The notes beneath the pieces were generated by a model. The model was not told where the DNA came from, searched no databases, and worked only from the letters and a program-made list of their open reading frames with translations. A program made the translations under genes and the position numbers. This document shows, piece after piece, positions 33,791 to 42,803 of a DNA stretch of 64,000 nt (its first letter is position 1; each line of letters begins with the position of its first letter). Source of the stretch: Solwaraspora sp. WMMD792 (GTDB lineage: Bacteria; Actinomycetota; Actinomycetes; Mycobacteriales; Micromonosporaceae); NCBI RefSeq assembly GCF_029626105.1, contig NZ_JARUBH010000009.1:2852001-2916000 (forward strand), read 5' to 3'.

Positions 33791-33949
33791 TTTTCCTCCG
33801 TCACCGAATGGCCACCGGTGTGGTACGCCCCAGTGCCCATATCCCCACCAACGGCGATTCAGTGCGAAGAGTTCACTGGCCGGGCCGGAATTTCAAGTCG
33901 GCATCCGGACACCGTGACGCCGACGCAGCCAACCAGCACTTGGTGACGA
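33791..33949. other. Short intergenic region upstream of the CDP-alcohol transferase
   Basis: It has relatively low GC for the window (CACTTTTCCTCCGTCACCG) and no coding sequence. It should hold the promoter of the minus-strand transferase and the downstream end of the DUF2231 gene. Confidence 0.4.
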
Positions 33950-34459
33950 TCAGTAGCCAGTCCAGACGGCTTTCGCCCCCGAGTCGCCGGCCCGCACCAC
34001 GAAGTAGAGGCTTACCCCGGCGGCGACGACGACCAAACCCTTCACCACCAGGGCAAGCACCCCGTTACCGCGCGCGCCGGTGGCGGTCGTGCTGTGCGCG
34101 GCGGCGGCGACCCGGGGACCGACCAGGTAGACCAGGGCCAAGGTGGCGAGCGCCAGCACGATCGACGCGATCAGGGTCAGGTTCCCCAGTTGTTCGTGCT
34201 CCTCGATCACCGGCCGGAAACTCTCGGTGATCCGGCCGGCCGCGTCCATCCGGCTCAGGAACGCGTCGCCGGAAAGCTTGGTGACCAGGGCGGCGATCGG
34301 CGTGACAATGGCCAGCACGGCCAGCACCCACCGGGTGTGCGCACGGATGAACGGGACCAGGGCGTACCCGACCGCCAGCAACGCCAGCAGCGGGACGAAG
34401 ACCACCGCCGCGTGCAGCAGCAGTGGATGGGCGGGGATTCCCGCGACTTCCTCGAACAT
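33950..34459 (-). CDS. DUF2231 family integral membrane protein
   Basis: A membrane protein of 169 residues with four helices. It opens with EVAGIPAHPLLLHAAVVFVPLLALLAV, the conserved HPLxxH-type pattern of DUF2231, and a central KLSGDAFL loop followed by EEHEQLGNLTLIAS. The conserved histidines suggest haem or metal binding (family speculation). It lies downstream of the cytochrome oxidase subunit I gene on the same strand with about 120 bp between them. A respiratory or redox membrane role fits both, but no function is proven. Confidence 0.85.
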   Translation of the reverse strand: MFEEVAGIPAHPLLLHAAVVFVPLLALLAVGYALVPFIRAHTRWVLAVLAIVTPIAALVTKLSGDAFLSRMDAAGRITESFRPVIEEHEQLGNLTLIASIVLALATLALVYLVGPRVAAAAHSTTATGARGNGVLALVVKGLVVVAAGVSLYFVVRAGDSGAKAVWTGY

Positions 34460-34582
34460 GTTTACGCCTCCTCGGCGGTTCCACGGCAGTCATGGCGACC
34501 AGGGATCGGAGGCTAACCCACCAGGAACCGGTACGGCAGCAGCCACCCGGCGACCGCCGGGCGGTGCGTACCGCAGAGTCGG

Positions 34583-36580
34583 TCAGGAGTCTTCGTCCTC
34601 GTCCGCTGACGGAAGCCGCCATCGTCGTTCCTGCGGACCGCGTTGCGCACCGAGGGTGTCCTCCGGTTCGGTGGTCTGCTCGAAACTGGGCCGGCGGACC
34701 TGTTCCGGCCGGGGCACCTGGACGGCCCGGGCACCGGACACCGGGTCCGGTACGAAGGTGGCGACGTCGGTCGGACCCTGCGCCGGACCGCGCGGGACGA
34801 TCCGGTGGGCGGCCGGATCACGGTGCAGTTCGTCGACGAGGTGCTGCGGCGGCTCGGTGTCCCGTTGCGGCAGGTCCCGGCCGAGATCCGCGACGAACAG
34901 GCCGTACTTGGCCTCGAAGGCCGGGCGTTCGGACCTGATCCGGGGCAACCGGTCGAAGTTGCGCAGTGGCGGCGGACAGGTGGTCGCCCACTCCAACGAG
35001 TTGCCGAATCCCCACGGGTCGTGCACGCTCACCTGCTCGCCGAACCGGTACGACTTCCACACGTTCCAGAAGAAGAACAGCGTGGACGCCCCGAGGATGA
35101 ACGATCCAATGGTGGCGATCGTGTTCAGGACGGTGAAGCCGTCGGTCGGCAGATAGTCGGCGTACCGCCGGGGAAAGCCCTCACTGCCGAGCCAGTGCTG
35201 GACCAGAAAGGTGGCGTGGAAGCCGATGAACATCGTCCAGAAATGTGCCTTGCCGAGCCCTTCGTCGAGCAGTCGGCCGGTCATTTTCGGGAACCAGAAA
35301 TAGATTCCAGCAAACGCCGCGAAGACGATCGTACCGAACAGAACGTAGTGGAAGTGGGCCACGACGAAGTAGGTGTCGGTGACATGGAAGTCGATCGGTG
35401 GGCTGGCCAGCAGCACCCCGGTCAGCCCTCCGAGCAGGAAGGTCACCAGGAAGCCGACGGCGAAAAGCATCGGCGTCTCGAACGTCAACTGCCCCTTCCA
35501 CATGGTGCCGATCCAGTTGAAGAACTTGATCCCGGTAGGGACCGCGATCAGGAAGCTGAGCATGGCGAAGAACGGCAGCAGCACCTGCCCGGTGCCGAAC
35601 ATGTGGTGCGCCCAGACGCTCATCGACAACGCGGCGATCGCGATCGTCGCAGCCACCAGGCCCTTGTAGCCGAAGATCGGCTTGCGGGCGAAGACCGGAA
35701 TGACCTCGCTGATGATGCCGAAGAACGGCAGGGCGACGATGTACACCTCGGGATGGCCGAAGAACCAGAACAGATGCTGCCACAGCATCGGGCCGCCGGT
35801 CTGCGGTGCGTACACGTGTGCGCCGAGCAGCCGGTCCGCGAGCAACGCCAGCAGCGCCGCCGCCAGCAGCGGGAACACCAGGACCACCAGCAGGGCGGTG
35901 ATCAGAATGTTCCAGGTGAAGATCGGCATCCGGAACATCGTCATGCCCGGCGCGCGCAGGGTGATGATGGTGGCGATCAGGTTGACCGAGCCGAGGATGG
36001 TGCCAAGGCCGGAGACGACCAGGCCGACGATCCACATGTTGGCGCCGACGCCCGGGGTGTGCTCCATCCGGCTCAACGGGGTGTAGGCGAACCAGCCGAA
36101 GTCGGGAGCGCCGCCGGGCGTCAGGAATCCCCCCATGACCAGCAGCCCACCGAGCAGATAGAGCCAGTACGCCAGCGCGTTGAGCCGGGGAAACGACACG
36201 TCCGGGGCACCGATCTGCAACGGCACCAGGTAGTTGGCGAACCCGAACACCAGCGGGGTGGCGAACAGCAGCATCATGATCGTGCCGTGCATGGTGAACA
36301 GCTGGTTGTACTGCTCCGGCGAGAGAAACTGCATGCCGGGTCGGGCCAACTCGGCACGCATCAGCAGGGCCATGACGCCGCCCGCGATGAAGTAGCCGAA
36401 GGACGTGCCGAGGTACAACAGGCCGATCTGCTTGGCGTCGGTGGTCCGCAGCAGCCGGGTCAGCGAGTTGCCCGGCACCGCCGGGCGGACCGGGCCGGGG
36501 GTGGCGCCGTCGGTCCCCAGCGCCACCGGGCGCGGCAGGGCCGGCTGTGGCGTACCCACCGTCGTGGTCTGCTCCGTCAT
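34583..36580 (-). CDS. ctaD: Cytochrome c oxidase subunit I (aa3-type)
   Basis: A protein of 665 residues with twelve or more membrane helices; catalytic subunit of the terminal oxidase reducing O2 and pumping protons. Seen are the low-spin haem His in [10 protein letters not shown], the H-E-V-Y crosslink motif FGHPEVYI, the CuB histidines in WAHHMFGTG, and the haem a3/a ligands in [14 protein letters not shown] 36580 has GGAGAGG upstream. The C-terminal 110 residues are hydrophilic and charged, longer than in minimal subunits. No ctaC, ctaE or ctaF lies beside it, so this is an isolated copy, perhaps a second ctaD paralogue. Confidence 0.96.
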   Translation of the reverse strand: MTEQTTTVGTPQPALPRPVALGTDGATPGPVRPAVPGNSLTRLLRTTDAKQIGLLYLGTSFGYFIAGGVMALLMRAELARPGMQFLSPEQYNQLFTMHGTIMMLLFATPLVFGFANYLVPLQIGAPDVSFPRLNALAYWLYLLGGLLVMGGFLTPGGAPDFGWFAYTPLSRMEHTPGVGANMWIVGLVVSGLGTILGSVNLIATIITLRAPGMTMFRMPIFTWNILITALLVVLVFPLLAAALLALLADRLLGAHVYAPQTGGPMLWQHLFWFFGHPEVYIVALPFFGIISEVIPVFARKPIFGYKGLVAATIAIAALSMSVWAHHMFGTGQVLLPFFAMLSFLIAVPTGIKFFNWIGTMWKGQLTFETPMLFAVGFLVTFLLGGLTGVLLASPPIDFHVTDTYFVVAHFHYVLFGTIVFAAFAGIYFWFPKMTGRLLDEGLGKAHFWTMFIGFHATFLVQHWLGSEGFPRRYADYLPTDGFTVLNTIATIGSFILGASTLFFFWNVWKSYRFGEQVSVHDPWGFGNSLEWATTCPPPLRNFDRLPRIRSERPAFEAKYGLFVADLGRDLPQRDTEPPQHLVDELHRDPAAHRIVPRGPAQGPTDVATFVPDPVSGARAVQVPRPEQVRRPSFEQTTEPEDTLGAQRGPQERRWRLPSADEDEDS

Positions 36581-36797
36581 GCCTGCCTCTCCCGCCCAGC
36601 ACGTCAACCGACGGTAACTCGATAAATCGTCCGTTGAGGCGGTAAATCGGGATCAGTCCCGTTAGATTGGCCGGCTCCCTCGCCCGGACATGGCACTGCT
36701 GCCTTGGCGCGCCCGGGCAAGCGGACAGACCGCTCTTTCCCCCTGGGTCCGGCTGCGACAGGATGGACCTGTCCACCGAGCATCCGACGGGAGCGGC

Positions 36798-37691
36798 GTG
36801 CCATCGACAAAGATTGACCGATCCGGTGACCCGCCGGTCACGGTCATCGACTCCCACCTGCACCTGTGGGACCCACGACTGCTCGACTACCCGTGGTTGG
36901 CGCAGGTCCCCGGGCTACGGCGCAGCTACCTGCCAGCGGATCTGTCGACCGCCACCGCCGGGCTCGGATCGGGCGGATTCCACCTCGAAGCGGTGGTGTT
37001 CGTCGAGGCCGGCCGGGCCGAGGCGGACGCCGACGCCGAGGTCGACTGGGTCGAACAGCTCGCCGCCGAATGGCCGATGCTCCGGGCGGTGGTGGCCCAC
37101 GTGCCGCTGGAGCGGGGCGCCGACACCGGCGCCAGGATCGCCGCGCTACGCCGCCACCGGCTGGTCACCGGAGTACGCCGCAACCTCCAGGACGAAGCCG
37201 ACGGCTTCACCACCACCGACGACTTCGTCGCCGGGGTCCGGCTGCTGGGCGAGGCCGGGCTCAGCTTCGACCTCTGCGTGCGGCACCACCAACTGCCTGA
37301 GGTGACGGCGCTGGCGGCCCGGGTACCGGAGGTCACCTTCGTCCTGGACCATCTCGGCAAACCGCCGGTGGCTGTCGGCGACACCGCCCAGTGGCGCGAC
37401 GACCTGGCCCGCATGGCGCAGTTGCCGAACGTGGTCTGCAAGCTCTCCGGGCTGGCCACCGAATCGTCCCGTGGCTGGCTCGGTCACGATCTGCTGCCCT
37501 ACCTCGACCACGCGCTACGCCAGTTCGGGCCGGACCGGTGCCTGTTCGGTGGGGACTGGCCGGTGGCCACGCTAGCCACCGGCTACCGTCGTTGGCTCGG
37601 GGTGGTCCGGGCCGCCTGCGCCGAACTGTCCGAACCGCACCGGCAGTCGGTCTTCGCCGACACCGCCCGACGGGTCTACCGGATCGACTGA
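36798..37691 (+). CDS. Amidohydrolase family 2 (sugar lactonase-like)
   Basis: A TIM-barrel hydrolase of 297 residues. The metal motif is VIDSHLHLWDP, followed by FVLDHLGKPP and FGGDWPVATL, the pattern of the amidohydrolase_2 group that includes L-fuconolactonase and 2-pyrone-4,6-dicarboxylate lactonase. I chose GTG 36798, with GGGAG just ahead, since an ATG at 36690 would add 36 residues rich in Arg and Ser before the conserved start. It stands alone between two minus-strand operons. A sugar-acid lactone substrate is the best guess. Confidence 0.88.
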   Translation: MPSTKIDRSGDPPVTVIDSHLHLWDPRLLDYPWLAQVPGLRRSYLPADLSTATAGLGSGGFHLEAVVFVEAGRAEADADAEVDWVEQLAAEWPMLRAVVAHVPLERGADTGARIAALRRHRLVTGVRRNLQDEADGFTTTDDFVAGVRLLGEAGLSFDLCVRHHQLPEVTALAARVPEVTFVLDHLGKPPVAVGDTAQWRDDLARMAQLPNVVCKLSGLATESSRGWLGHDLLPYLDHALRQFGPDRCLFGGDWPVATLATGYRRWLGVVRAACAELSEPHRQSVFADTARRVYRID

Positions 37692-37702
37692 CGGCGCGGG
37701 CG

Positions 37703-37724
37703 GGCGGGCGGACCGCCGCCCGCC
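37703..37724. terminator. GC-rich hairpin between convergent amidohydrolase and PKS operon ends
   Basis: GGCGGGCGG (37703-37711) and CCGCCCGCC (37716-37724) form a perfect 9-bp stem with a 4-nt loop, 12 bases after the amidohydrolase stop and 17 before the ABC permease stop. It is a likely bidirectional terminator and marks the 3' end of the nine-gene PKS operon. Confidence 0.7.
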
Positions 37725-37740
37725 GACACATGGCGTGACG

Positions 37741-38586
37741 TCACCGCACCGCACGACGGGCGAAGGCCCGCAACGCGGCGGCGGTGGCCGCTGCCGCGAC
37801 CCCCGACAGGACCAGCAGGCACAGACCGATCGGCAGGTGGGTGACGTGCGGCGCCATCGCCGCGCGGAGCGCCTCTGCGGCGTACGTCATCGGGTTCGCC
37901 GCGGTCGCCACCTGGAACCACGGCATCTCGGCCAGCCGCTGCCACGGATAGTGCACGCACCCGGTCCAGATGATCGGGGTGACGAACAGCGAGAAGGTGG
38001 CCTGGATGCGCTGCAACGGCAGCACCGTCGCCAGGGTCATGCCCAGGGCCGCGCCGACCCAGCCGGCCAGCAGCACCACCACCAGGGACAGTGGCAACGC
38101 CGACCAGCCGCCCGGTGCGGACCCGACGACCAGCGCGCCGAGCGGGTAGACCACCACCGCCGCGAACAGGCCACGGAGTGTGGCGACCATCAGCTTGCCA
38201 ACCGCCACCAGCGCCGTCGGCAGCGGCGACAGCAGCCGGTCCTCGATCTCCCGGGTGAAGCCGAACTCCTTGACCAGTGGTACCGCCACGCTCTGCAGCG
38301 CGGTGGTGAAGGTGGCAAGGGCGACCGTACCGGGCAGCAGGATGTCGGCGAACCCGGCGCCGACGATGCCCTGCATGGTCAGCACCTGGGTGAAGATGAA
38401 CAGCATGAACAGCGGGGTCATCAGCACCTGCGCGAGGACGAACCAGATGTCCTTGCCGGCGACGAACAGGTCCCGCCACAGGATCGCGCCGAAGGCCCGC
38501 GCCACCGGTGGTCGCGGTGGCGCGGGCGGTGCCGACGGCGCGGTGGCGTCCGACGACGGTACGGGGGTGACCTCGGCCAGGCTCAA
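37741..38586 (-). CDS. ABC-2 type transporter permease (DrrB/ODR family)
   Basis: A protein of 281 residues with six predicted membrane helices. It contains the ABC2 membrane features VKEFGFTREIEDRLLSPLPTAL and a long hydrophobic C-terminal region. It overlaps the ATPase gene by four bases and is the last gene of the PKS operon. DrrB-type permeases pair with DrrA-type ATPases to export lipids, glycolipids or antibiotics. Here export of the PKS product is the natural role. Confidence 0.92.
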   Translation of the reverse strand: MSLAEVTPVPSSDATAPSAPPAPPRPPVARAFGAILWRDLFVAGKDIWFVLAQVLMTPLFMLFIFTQVLTMQGIVGAGFADILLPGTVALATFTTALQSVAVPLVKEFGFTREIEDRLLSPLPTALVAVGKLMVATLRGLFAAVVVYPLGALVVGSAPGGWSALPLSLVVVLLAGWVGAALGMTLATVLPLQRIQATFSLFVTPIIWTGCVHYPWQRLAEMPWFQVATAANPMTYAAEALRAAMAPHVTHLPIGLCLLVLSGVAAAATAAALRAFARRAVR

Positions 38587-39833
38587 CGGATCTCCTTACC
38601 GGTCAGGCTCAGGAAGATGTCCTCCAGGCCGGGCTTGCCGATGTGCACGTCGGTCAGCTGGGCCGCGCGGCCGGTCAACACCGTCAACGCCGGACCGAGC
38701 ACGGCGGCGGGGTCGGCGTCGAGGTGCAGCCGCAGCCGGATCTCGCCCGCCGGTCCGTCGGCCGCAGCCGCCGGTGCGGCGGCGAACAACGCGGCGAACC
38801 GTGGATCGTTGCGGGCGGCGGCGAGCTTCGCGGCCTTGCGGGGATCGGCCTTGGCCGCGGCGATCCGGGCCGCGATCCGTGGATCGGCGGCCAGCCCGGC
38901 CAGCCCCGGACCGCCGCGACCCGCCGGGCCGGGGACGGCCGCGCCGCCAGTGGTGACCTCCCCGGTACGGACCCCGTCGAGTGCGGTGAGCGCGGCGAGC
39001 AGATCAGTCGCACCGTCACCCGGCCCGGGGCGCACGGCAAGGTCCAGCACCGCCCGGCCGGCGACCCCGCGTACCAGGTTCGCCGGGGTGTCCAGGGTGA
39101 GCAGCCGGCCGTGGTCGACGATCGCCACCCGGTCGGCCAGCTCCGCCACCTCGGTCATCTCGTGGCTGGTCAGCACGACGGTCACCCCACGCTCGCGCAG
39201 CTGCCGGATCCGGGTCCGGATCAGCAGCCGGGCCTGCGGCTCCAGCCCGTTGGTCGGCTCGTCGAGGAAGACCACCCGGGGGTCGTGCATCAGCGCCCGG
39301 GCGATCATCAGGCGCTGGGCCATGCCGCCGGAGAAGAAGTCGACCCGCGAGTCGGCCTGCTTGTCCAGCCCGAACTCGGTCAGCAGCCGGTCGGCCCGGC
39401 GGCGCCGCTCGGCCCGGGGCACCCCGTGGTACGCGGCGTGGCTGAGCAGGTTCTGCCGGGGCGTCAACGCCCGGTCCAGGTTGTTGTACTGCGGCACCAC
39501 GGCGAACCGGGTCCGGGCCGCCACCGGGTGCCGGACGACGTCGACGCCGTCCACCCGCGCCGTGCCCGAGCTGGCCCGGATCGTCGTGGTGAGCACGCCC
39601 ACCGTGGTCGACTTGCCGGCACCGTTGGGCCCGAGCAGACCGAAGACCTCACCAGGTCGGACCGCGAACGACAGCGAATCGATGGCATTGCCGTCCTGGC
39701 CCGGGTACCGCTTGACCAGGTCGACGACCTCGACCGCCGGGCCGGAGCCGGGTTGGCCGCCCGGTGCCGGGGCGGCCGGGGCCGCGTCGGCGCCGGGACC
39801 GTCGACCAACGGGTGGGTGCCGGTACTGGACAT
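38583..39833 (-). CDS. ABC transporter ATP-binding protein (DrrA-like) with repeat insertion
   Basis: A protein of 416 residues, longer than the usual 310-330. The ATPase part has Walker A GPNGAGKSTT, Q-loop PQYNNLD, signature FFSGGMAQR, Walker B VVFLDEPTNGLEP and switch LTSHEM. The C-terminal half (about 300-355) contains a Gly/Ala stretch and three near-repeats of a DPR-x-AA-x-hAAA unit (ADPRIAARIAAA, ADPRKAAKLAAA, NDPRFAALFAAA). The end, LEDIFLSLTGKEIR, is typical of DrrA proteins. It works with the overlapping permease gene as an exporter, placed in the PKS operon. Confidence 0.93.
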   Translation of the reverse strand: MSSTGTHPLVDGPGADAAPAAPAPGGQPGSGPAVEVVDLVKRYPGQDGNAIDSLSFAVRPGEVFGLLGPNGAGKSTTVGVLTTTIRASSGTARVDGVDVVRHPVAARTRFAVVPQYNNLDRALTPRQNLLSHAAYHGVPRAERRRRADRLLTEFGLDKQADSRVDFFSGGMAQRLMIARALMHDPRVVFLDEPTNGLEPQARLLIRTRIRQLRERGVTVVLTSHEMTEVAELADRVAIVDHGRLLTLDTPANLVRGVAGRAVLDLAVRPGPGDGATDLLAALTALDGVRTGEVTTGGAAVPGPAGRGGPGLAGLAADPRIAARIAAAKADPRKAAKLAAARNDPRFAALFAAAPAAAADGPAGEIRLRLHLDADPAAVLGPALTVLTGRAAQLTDVHIGKPGLEDIFLSLTGKEIR

Positions 39834-39845
39834 CTGCTCTCCTGC

Positions 39846-40853
39846 TCAGGCGGGTCTGGGATGCGAGGCGAAGAACTGCCAGCTGGTCGCGGTGGCGTCC
39901 AGTTCGGTGGCGGGCGGATCCAGGCCGAGGAGCCGGCCCGCCGCAGTCGTCTCGGAACCGGGCCACTGGTGCCCGGCGCCGTCGATGGTGATCAGGGTGA
40001 CGCCGCGACCCGCGGCGCAGTCCGCCACCGAGGTGGTGACACTCCCCTCAGTGGCGGTCCGCGCGGCACCGCACTCGTCGACCTGCCGCCACCGGCCGAC
40101 CAGGTCCGGCGCAGCGGGGCCGTCGGCCTTGTCCGGCACCCGGCCGTTGCCGGCGCCGTCGCGGCGACCCGGGCCGCCGGTGTACGGGATCGTCTCGTCG
40201 GCGGTGCCGTGGATGTGCAGCACGGAGATCGGCTCCGGGGCCGGGCAGTCGCCGAGCATGGTCGTCGCCACCCCGGTCACCGCAGCGAACGTCGAACTGT
40301 CGCAGGCGATCCGGTAGGCGAGCATGCCACCGTTGGACATGCCGGCCAGGTAGTGACGGTCGGGGTCGAAGGAGAGCTGCTGCCCGAGCGACTCCACCAG
40401 GGTGAGGACGAACCCCACGTCGTCGACACCGTCGCGCGCCGCGGCGCCGCAGCACTCCTCGGTCACCGCCCAGGCCCGGTTACGGGAATCCGGGTAGACC
40501 ACCACGAAGCCGTGCTGGTCGGCGACGGCGTTCCAGCCGTACCAGGATTCGGCCTGCCGGCCGCTGCCGAGCAGGCCGTGCAGCATGACGACGACCGGCA
40601 CCGGCGTCGTCTCGGCGACGTCGGCCGGGCGGTACACCCGGTAGGTCCGTTCCTGCCCGTCGACGGTGATCGACCCCGCCGACGAGCCGACCGGTGGGGT
40701 GTCGACCGGAGCGACCACCCCGCCGTCCGTGGCCGGCGGGGTGGTGCCCGATGTCGGCGGTGCCGGGTCCGGCGCCGACGTGCAGCCTGCGACGAGTGTC
40801 CCGAGGACTCCCGTGACAACCAGAACCGCCGACCGGCGTCGGAACCGCGACAT
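39846..40853 (-). CDS. Lipoprotein esterase, LpqC / PHB depolymerase-like
   Basis: A protein of 335 residues. The N-terminal signal ends in lipobox LVAGCTS, predicting Cys lipidation at residue 24 and attachment outside the membrane. After a Pro/Thr-rich linker the esterase fold has VVMLHGLLGSG, the nucleophile elbow AGMSNGGML, an Asp region and a His in DGAGHQWPG. It resembles feruloyl esterase/poly(3-hydroxybutyrate) depolymerase LpqC proteins. It lies 12 bases before the ABC ATPase in the PKS operon, so it may hydrolyse the exported product extracellularly (inference). Confidence 0.88.
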   Translation of the reverse strand: MSRFRRRSAVLVVTGVLGTLVAGCTSAPDPAPPTSGTTPPATDGGVVAPVDTPPVGSSAGSITVDGQERTYRVYRPADVAETTPVPVVVMLHGLLGSGRQAESWYGWNAVADQHGFVVVYPDSRNRAWAVTEECCGAAARDGVDDVGFVLTLVESLGQQLSFDPDRHYLAGMSNGGMLAYRIACDSSTFAAVTGVATTMLGDCPAPEPISVLHIHGTADETIPYTGGPGRRDGAGNGRVPDKADGPAAPDLVGRWRQVDECGAARTATEGSVTTSVADCAAGRGVTLITIDGAGHQWPGSETTAAGRLLGLDPPATELDATATSWQFFASHPRPA

Positions 40854-40869
40854 CGCTCACCTGCTTCTC

Positions 40870-42753
40870 TTAGTGGTGGTGGTGTTTCGGAGTCAACTTG
40901 ATCAACTCCCAGCCGCCCTCAGGGACGTCATCTGTCGGATCTGTCCGCAGATTCATCGGGTTGGCCATACCGAGGTATACCGTGGACCCGTCCACCACCA
41001 TGCTACGGACGCCGTAATTGAGGTAGTTCCCGAGCCCGGCGTTGTCCACCATTTTGGCCGGCCGGTGCGGCGACTCGAAGACCCAGAGGTCGGCGCCGAA
41101 GGCCAGCTCCTCTTCCTCATCGTCGTCGTCACCACCGCGGGCGGCGTCCGCCGGCGGCACCGGCTCGTCCTGCTGCAACTCCTTCGCCAGGTAGCTCCAG
41201 TCCATCGTGCCGACATAGAGCCGGCCACCGGCGACGACCATCTTCCAGGTGTAGTTGAGCGTCGGGTTGTCGAACCCGGACGCCCCGTAGAGCGGGGTGT
41301 ACCCGGTCGACGTGCTGGCCCAGACTCCGGCGCCGTCGCCGGCCGCCGGGTCGTAGGCCGGCAGCTCGCTGGCACCGTAGAGCAGGTCGACCCGGTCGCC
41401 GTGGCCGCCACCGCGCTCGCCGTGGCCGTGCTGGTGGCCGTGGCCGAAGCTGCCCCGGAAGACGCCGATGGCGCGCTGGGTGTTGCGCACCGAGTCCCGT
41501 ACCCCCTGCTCGTCGGTCGGCGGATACACCGCCAGGTGCACCGTCGTCGACTTGAAGGGCACGTGCATGGTCCCCCAGTAGAGGTAGCCACCGTAGGATG
41601 CGAGCCCACCCAATCCGTAGGTACGGGCGATGATCGGATCCGGCTCGTACTCCATCACGTGCCACACCCGGGTCCACCCGTCGACGTCCCGGCTGTCCAG
41701 GCCCGGTCCGTTCGCGGACAGTTTCGGGCTCATCCAGACCCCGGCGATGTTGAGCGGAACCGGCTCCTCGTCGGTGGGTTCGTCGGCGATGCCGGCGGTC
41801 GGTGACACCGGTCCCGGTCCAAACGACTGGGTGTCCTCCGCACCCGGCCAGGTGGTGACGAAGATCCGGCCCTGGTGCACGGTCAGGTCCACCGCCTGGG
41901 CCGGCAGGTCCGCCACCGGCAGGAAGCTGAACGGGTCGGACTTGCTGCCGGTCCACCGCAGCACCAGCCCGCGCTGACCACCGTTGGGGCCTACCCCGAC
42001 GCCGGCGTACATCTCGCCGTCGGCGATGACGAAGTGCCGGATGTTGCCGTACTCGGTGAAGTTTCGCGAGCCAAGGTAGGCACCAGTGTCGGCGTCGAAC
42101 GCGAACAAATTGATCGTGGCACCGAGCGCCGGGCCACCGAGCAGCACCACGCCGCGGTGGTTACCGGCGGCCCGGAAGCCGACGGTCCGCAGCAGGCGGG
42201 CCTCGTCGTCGGGTGAGGCGCCGCGCAGGTCGGCGGTGCGTTCGACCATGCTGCGCCGCTTCAGGTCGTAGGTGTACACCCGAGGGGCACGGTGGTCACC
42301 GACGGTCGGCGGCAGGTCCGGGTTGGCGCGGGCGATCTGGCTCTGGCCGTACTCGCAGACCCAGTCGTCGTTGCGCGTCGGCTGCGTGTTGCGCAGGTTG
42401 TTTCCGCTGGTCAGGCAGTTGGGGTTGGCGCCGGTGCCGAACCACAACCGGTCCTTGTAGCGGGTCAGTCCCCAGACGTAGGCCTGGTTGACCTTGGGCT
42501 GCCCTGTCTCGCAGGGCGGTCCCGGCGGATAGTCGACACCGATGTCGACGAAACACTCGTCGGCCGACGCCTTGGCCAACAGGGTGCTCTGGTAGCGGGT
42601 CCCGCCGTGGTGTCCACCGTGCCTTCCGTCGGTGGTGGCTGCCGACTCGGTACCGGCCACCGGTGCGGCGGCGGCCGGGCCGGCGGCCAGAAGCAGCCCG
42701 GCGAGCACGGCGGCGGCGACCGACCGGCTCGCGGATGGGCGCAACCTACGCAT
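40870..42753 (-). CDS. Secreted His-rich protein of unknown function
   Basis: A protein of 627 residues with a classic signal peptide (MRRLRPSASRSVAAAV, then AGLLLAAGPAAAAP). ATG 42753 is supported by GGGAGAGAG upstream. The mature chain has repeated beta-propeller-like phrases (LYVGTMDW, LYWGTMHVPF, VYLGMANPMN, VYTYDLKRRS), which suggests a propeller fold. Three His-rich patches are present: GRHGGHHGG near residue 45, FGHGHQHGHGERGGGHGD mid-protein, and the KHHHH tail. An acidic patch GGDDDDEEEEL is near 560. These look like metal-binding regions. It lies 50 bases after the sulfotransferase in the PKS operon. I do not recognise the family and cannot assign a function. Confidence 0.85.
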   Translation of the reverse strand: MRRLRPSASRSVAAAVLAGLLLAAGPAAAAPVAGTESAATTDGRHGGHHGGTRYQSTLLAKASADECFVDIGVDYPPGPPCETGQPKVNQAYVWGLTRYKDRLWFGTGANPNCLTSGNNLRNTQPTRNDDWVCEYGQSQIARANPDLPPTVGDHRAPRVYTYDLKRRSMVERTADLRGASPDDEARLLRTVGFRAAGNHRGVVLLGGPALGATINLFAFDADTGAYLGSRNFTEYGNIRHFVIADGEMYAGVGVGPNGGQRGLVLRWTGSKSDPFSFLPVADLPAQAVDLTVHQGRIFVTTWPGAEDTQSFGPGPVSPTAGIADEPTDEEPVPLNIAGVWMSPKLSANGPGLDSRDVDGWTRVWHVMEYEPDPIIARTYGLGGLASYGGYLYWGTMHVPFKSTTVHLAVYPPTDEQGVRDSVRNTQRAIGVFRGSFGHGHQHGHGERGGGHGDRVDLLYGASELPAYDPAAGDGAGVWASTSTGYTPLYGASGFDNPTLNYTWKMVVAGGRLYVGTMDWSYLAKELQQDEPVPPADAARGGDDDDEEEELAFGADLWVFESPHRPAKMVDNAGLGNYLNYGVRSMVVDGSTVYLGMANPMNLRTDPTDDVPEGGWELIKLTPKHHHH

Positions 42754-42803
42754 CAAACACTCTCTCCCTCTACTGTGGTTGATTGGTGCGGGATGGCTCC
42801 GGG

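Noticed and set aside
36690-36797. ATG at 36690 as the amidohydrolase start
   Set aside because: The 36 extra residues are Arg/Ser-rich with no family match. GTG 36798 has a proper ribosome site right before the conserved metal-binding motif.
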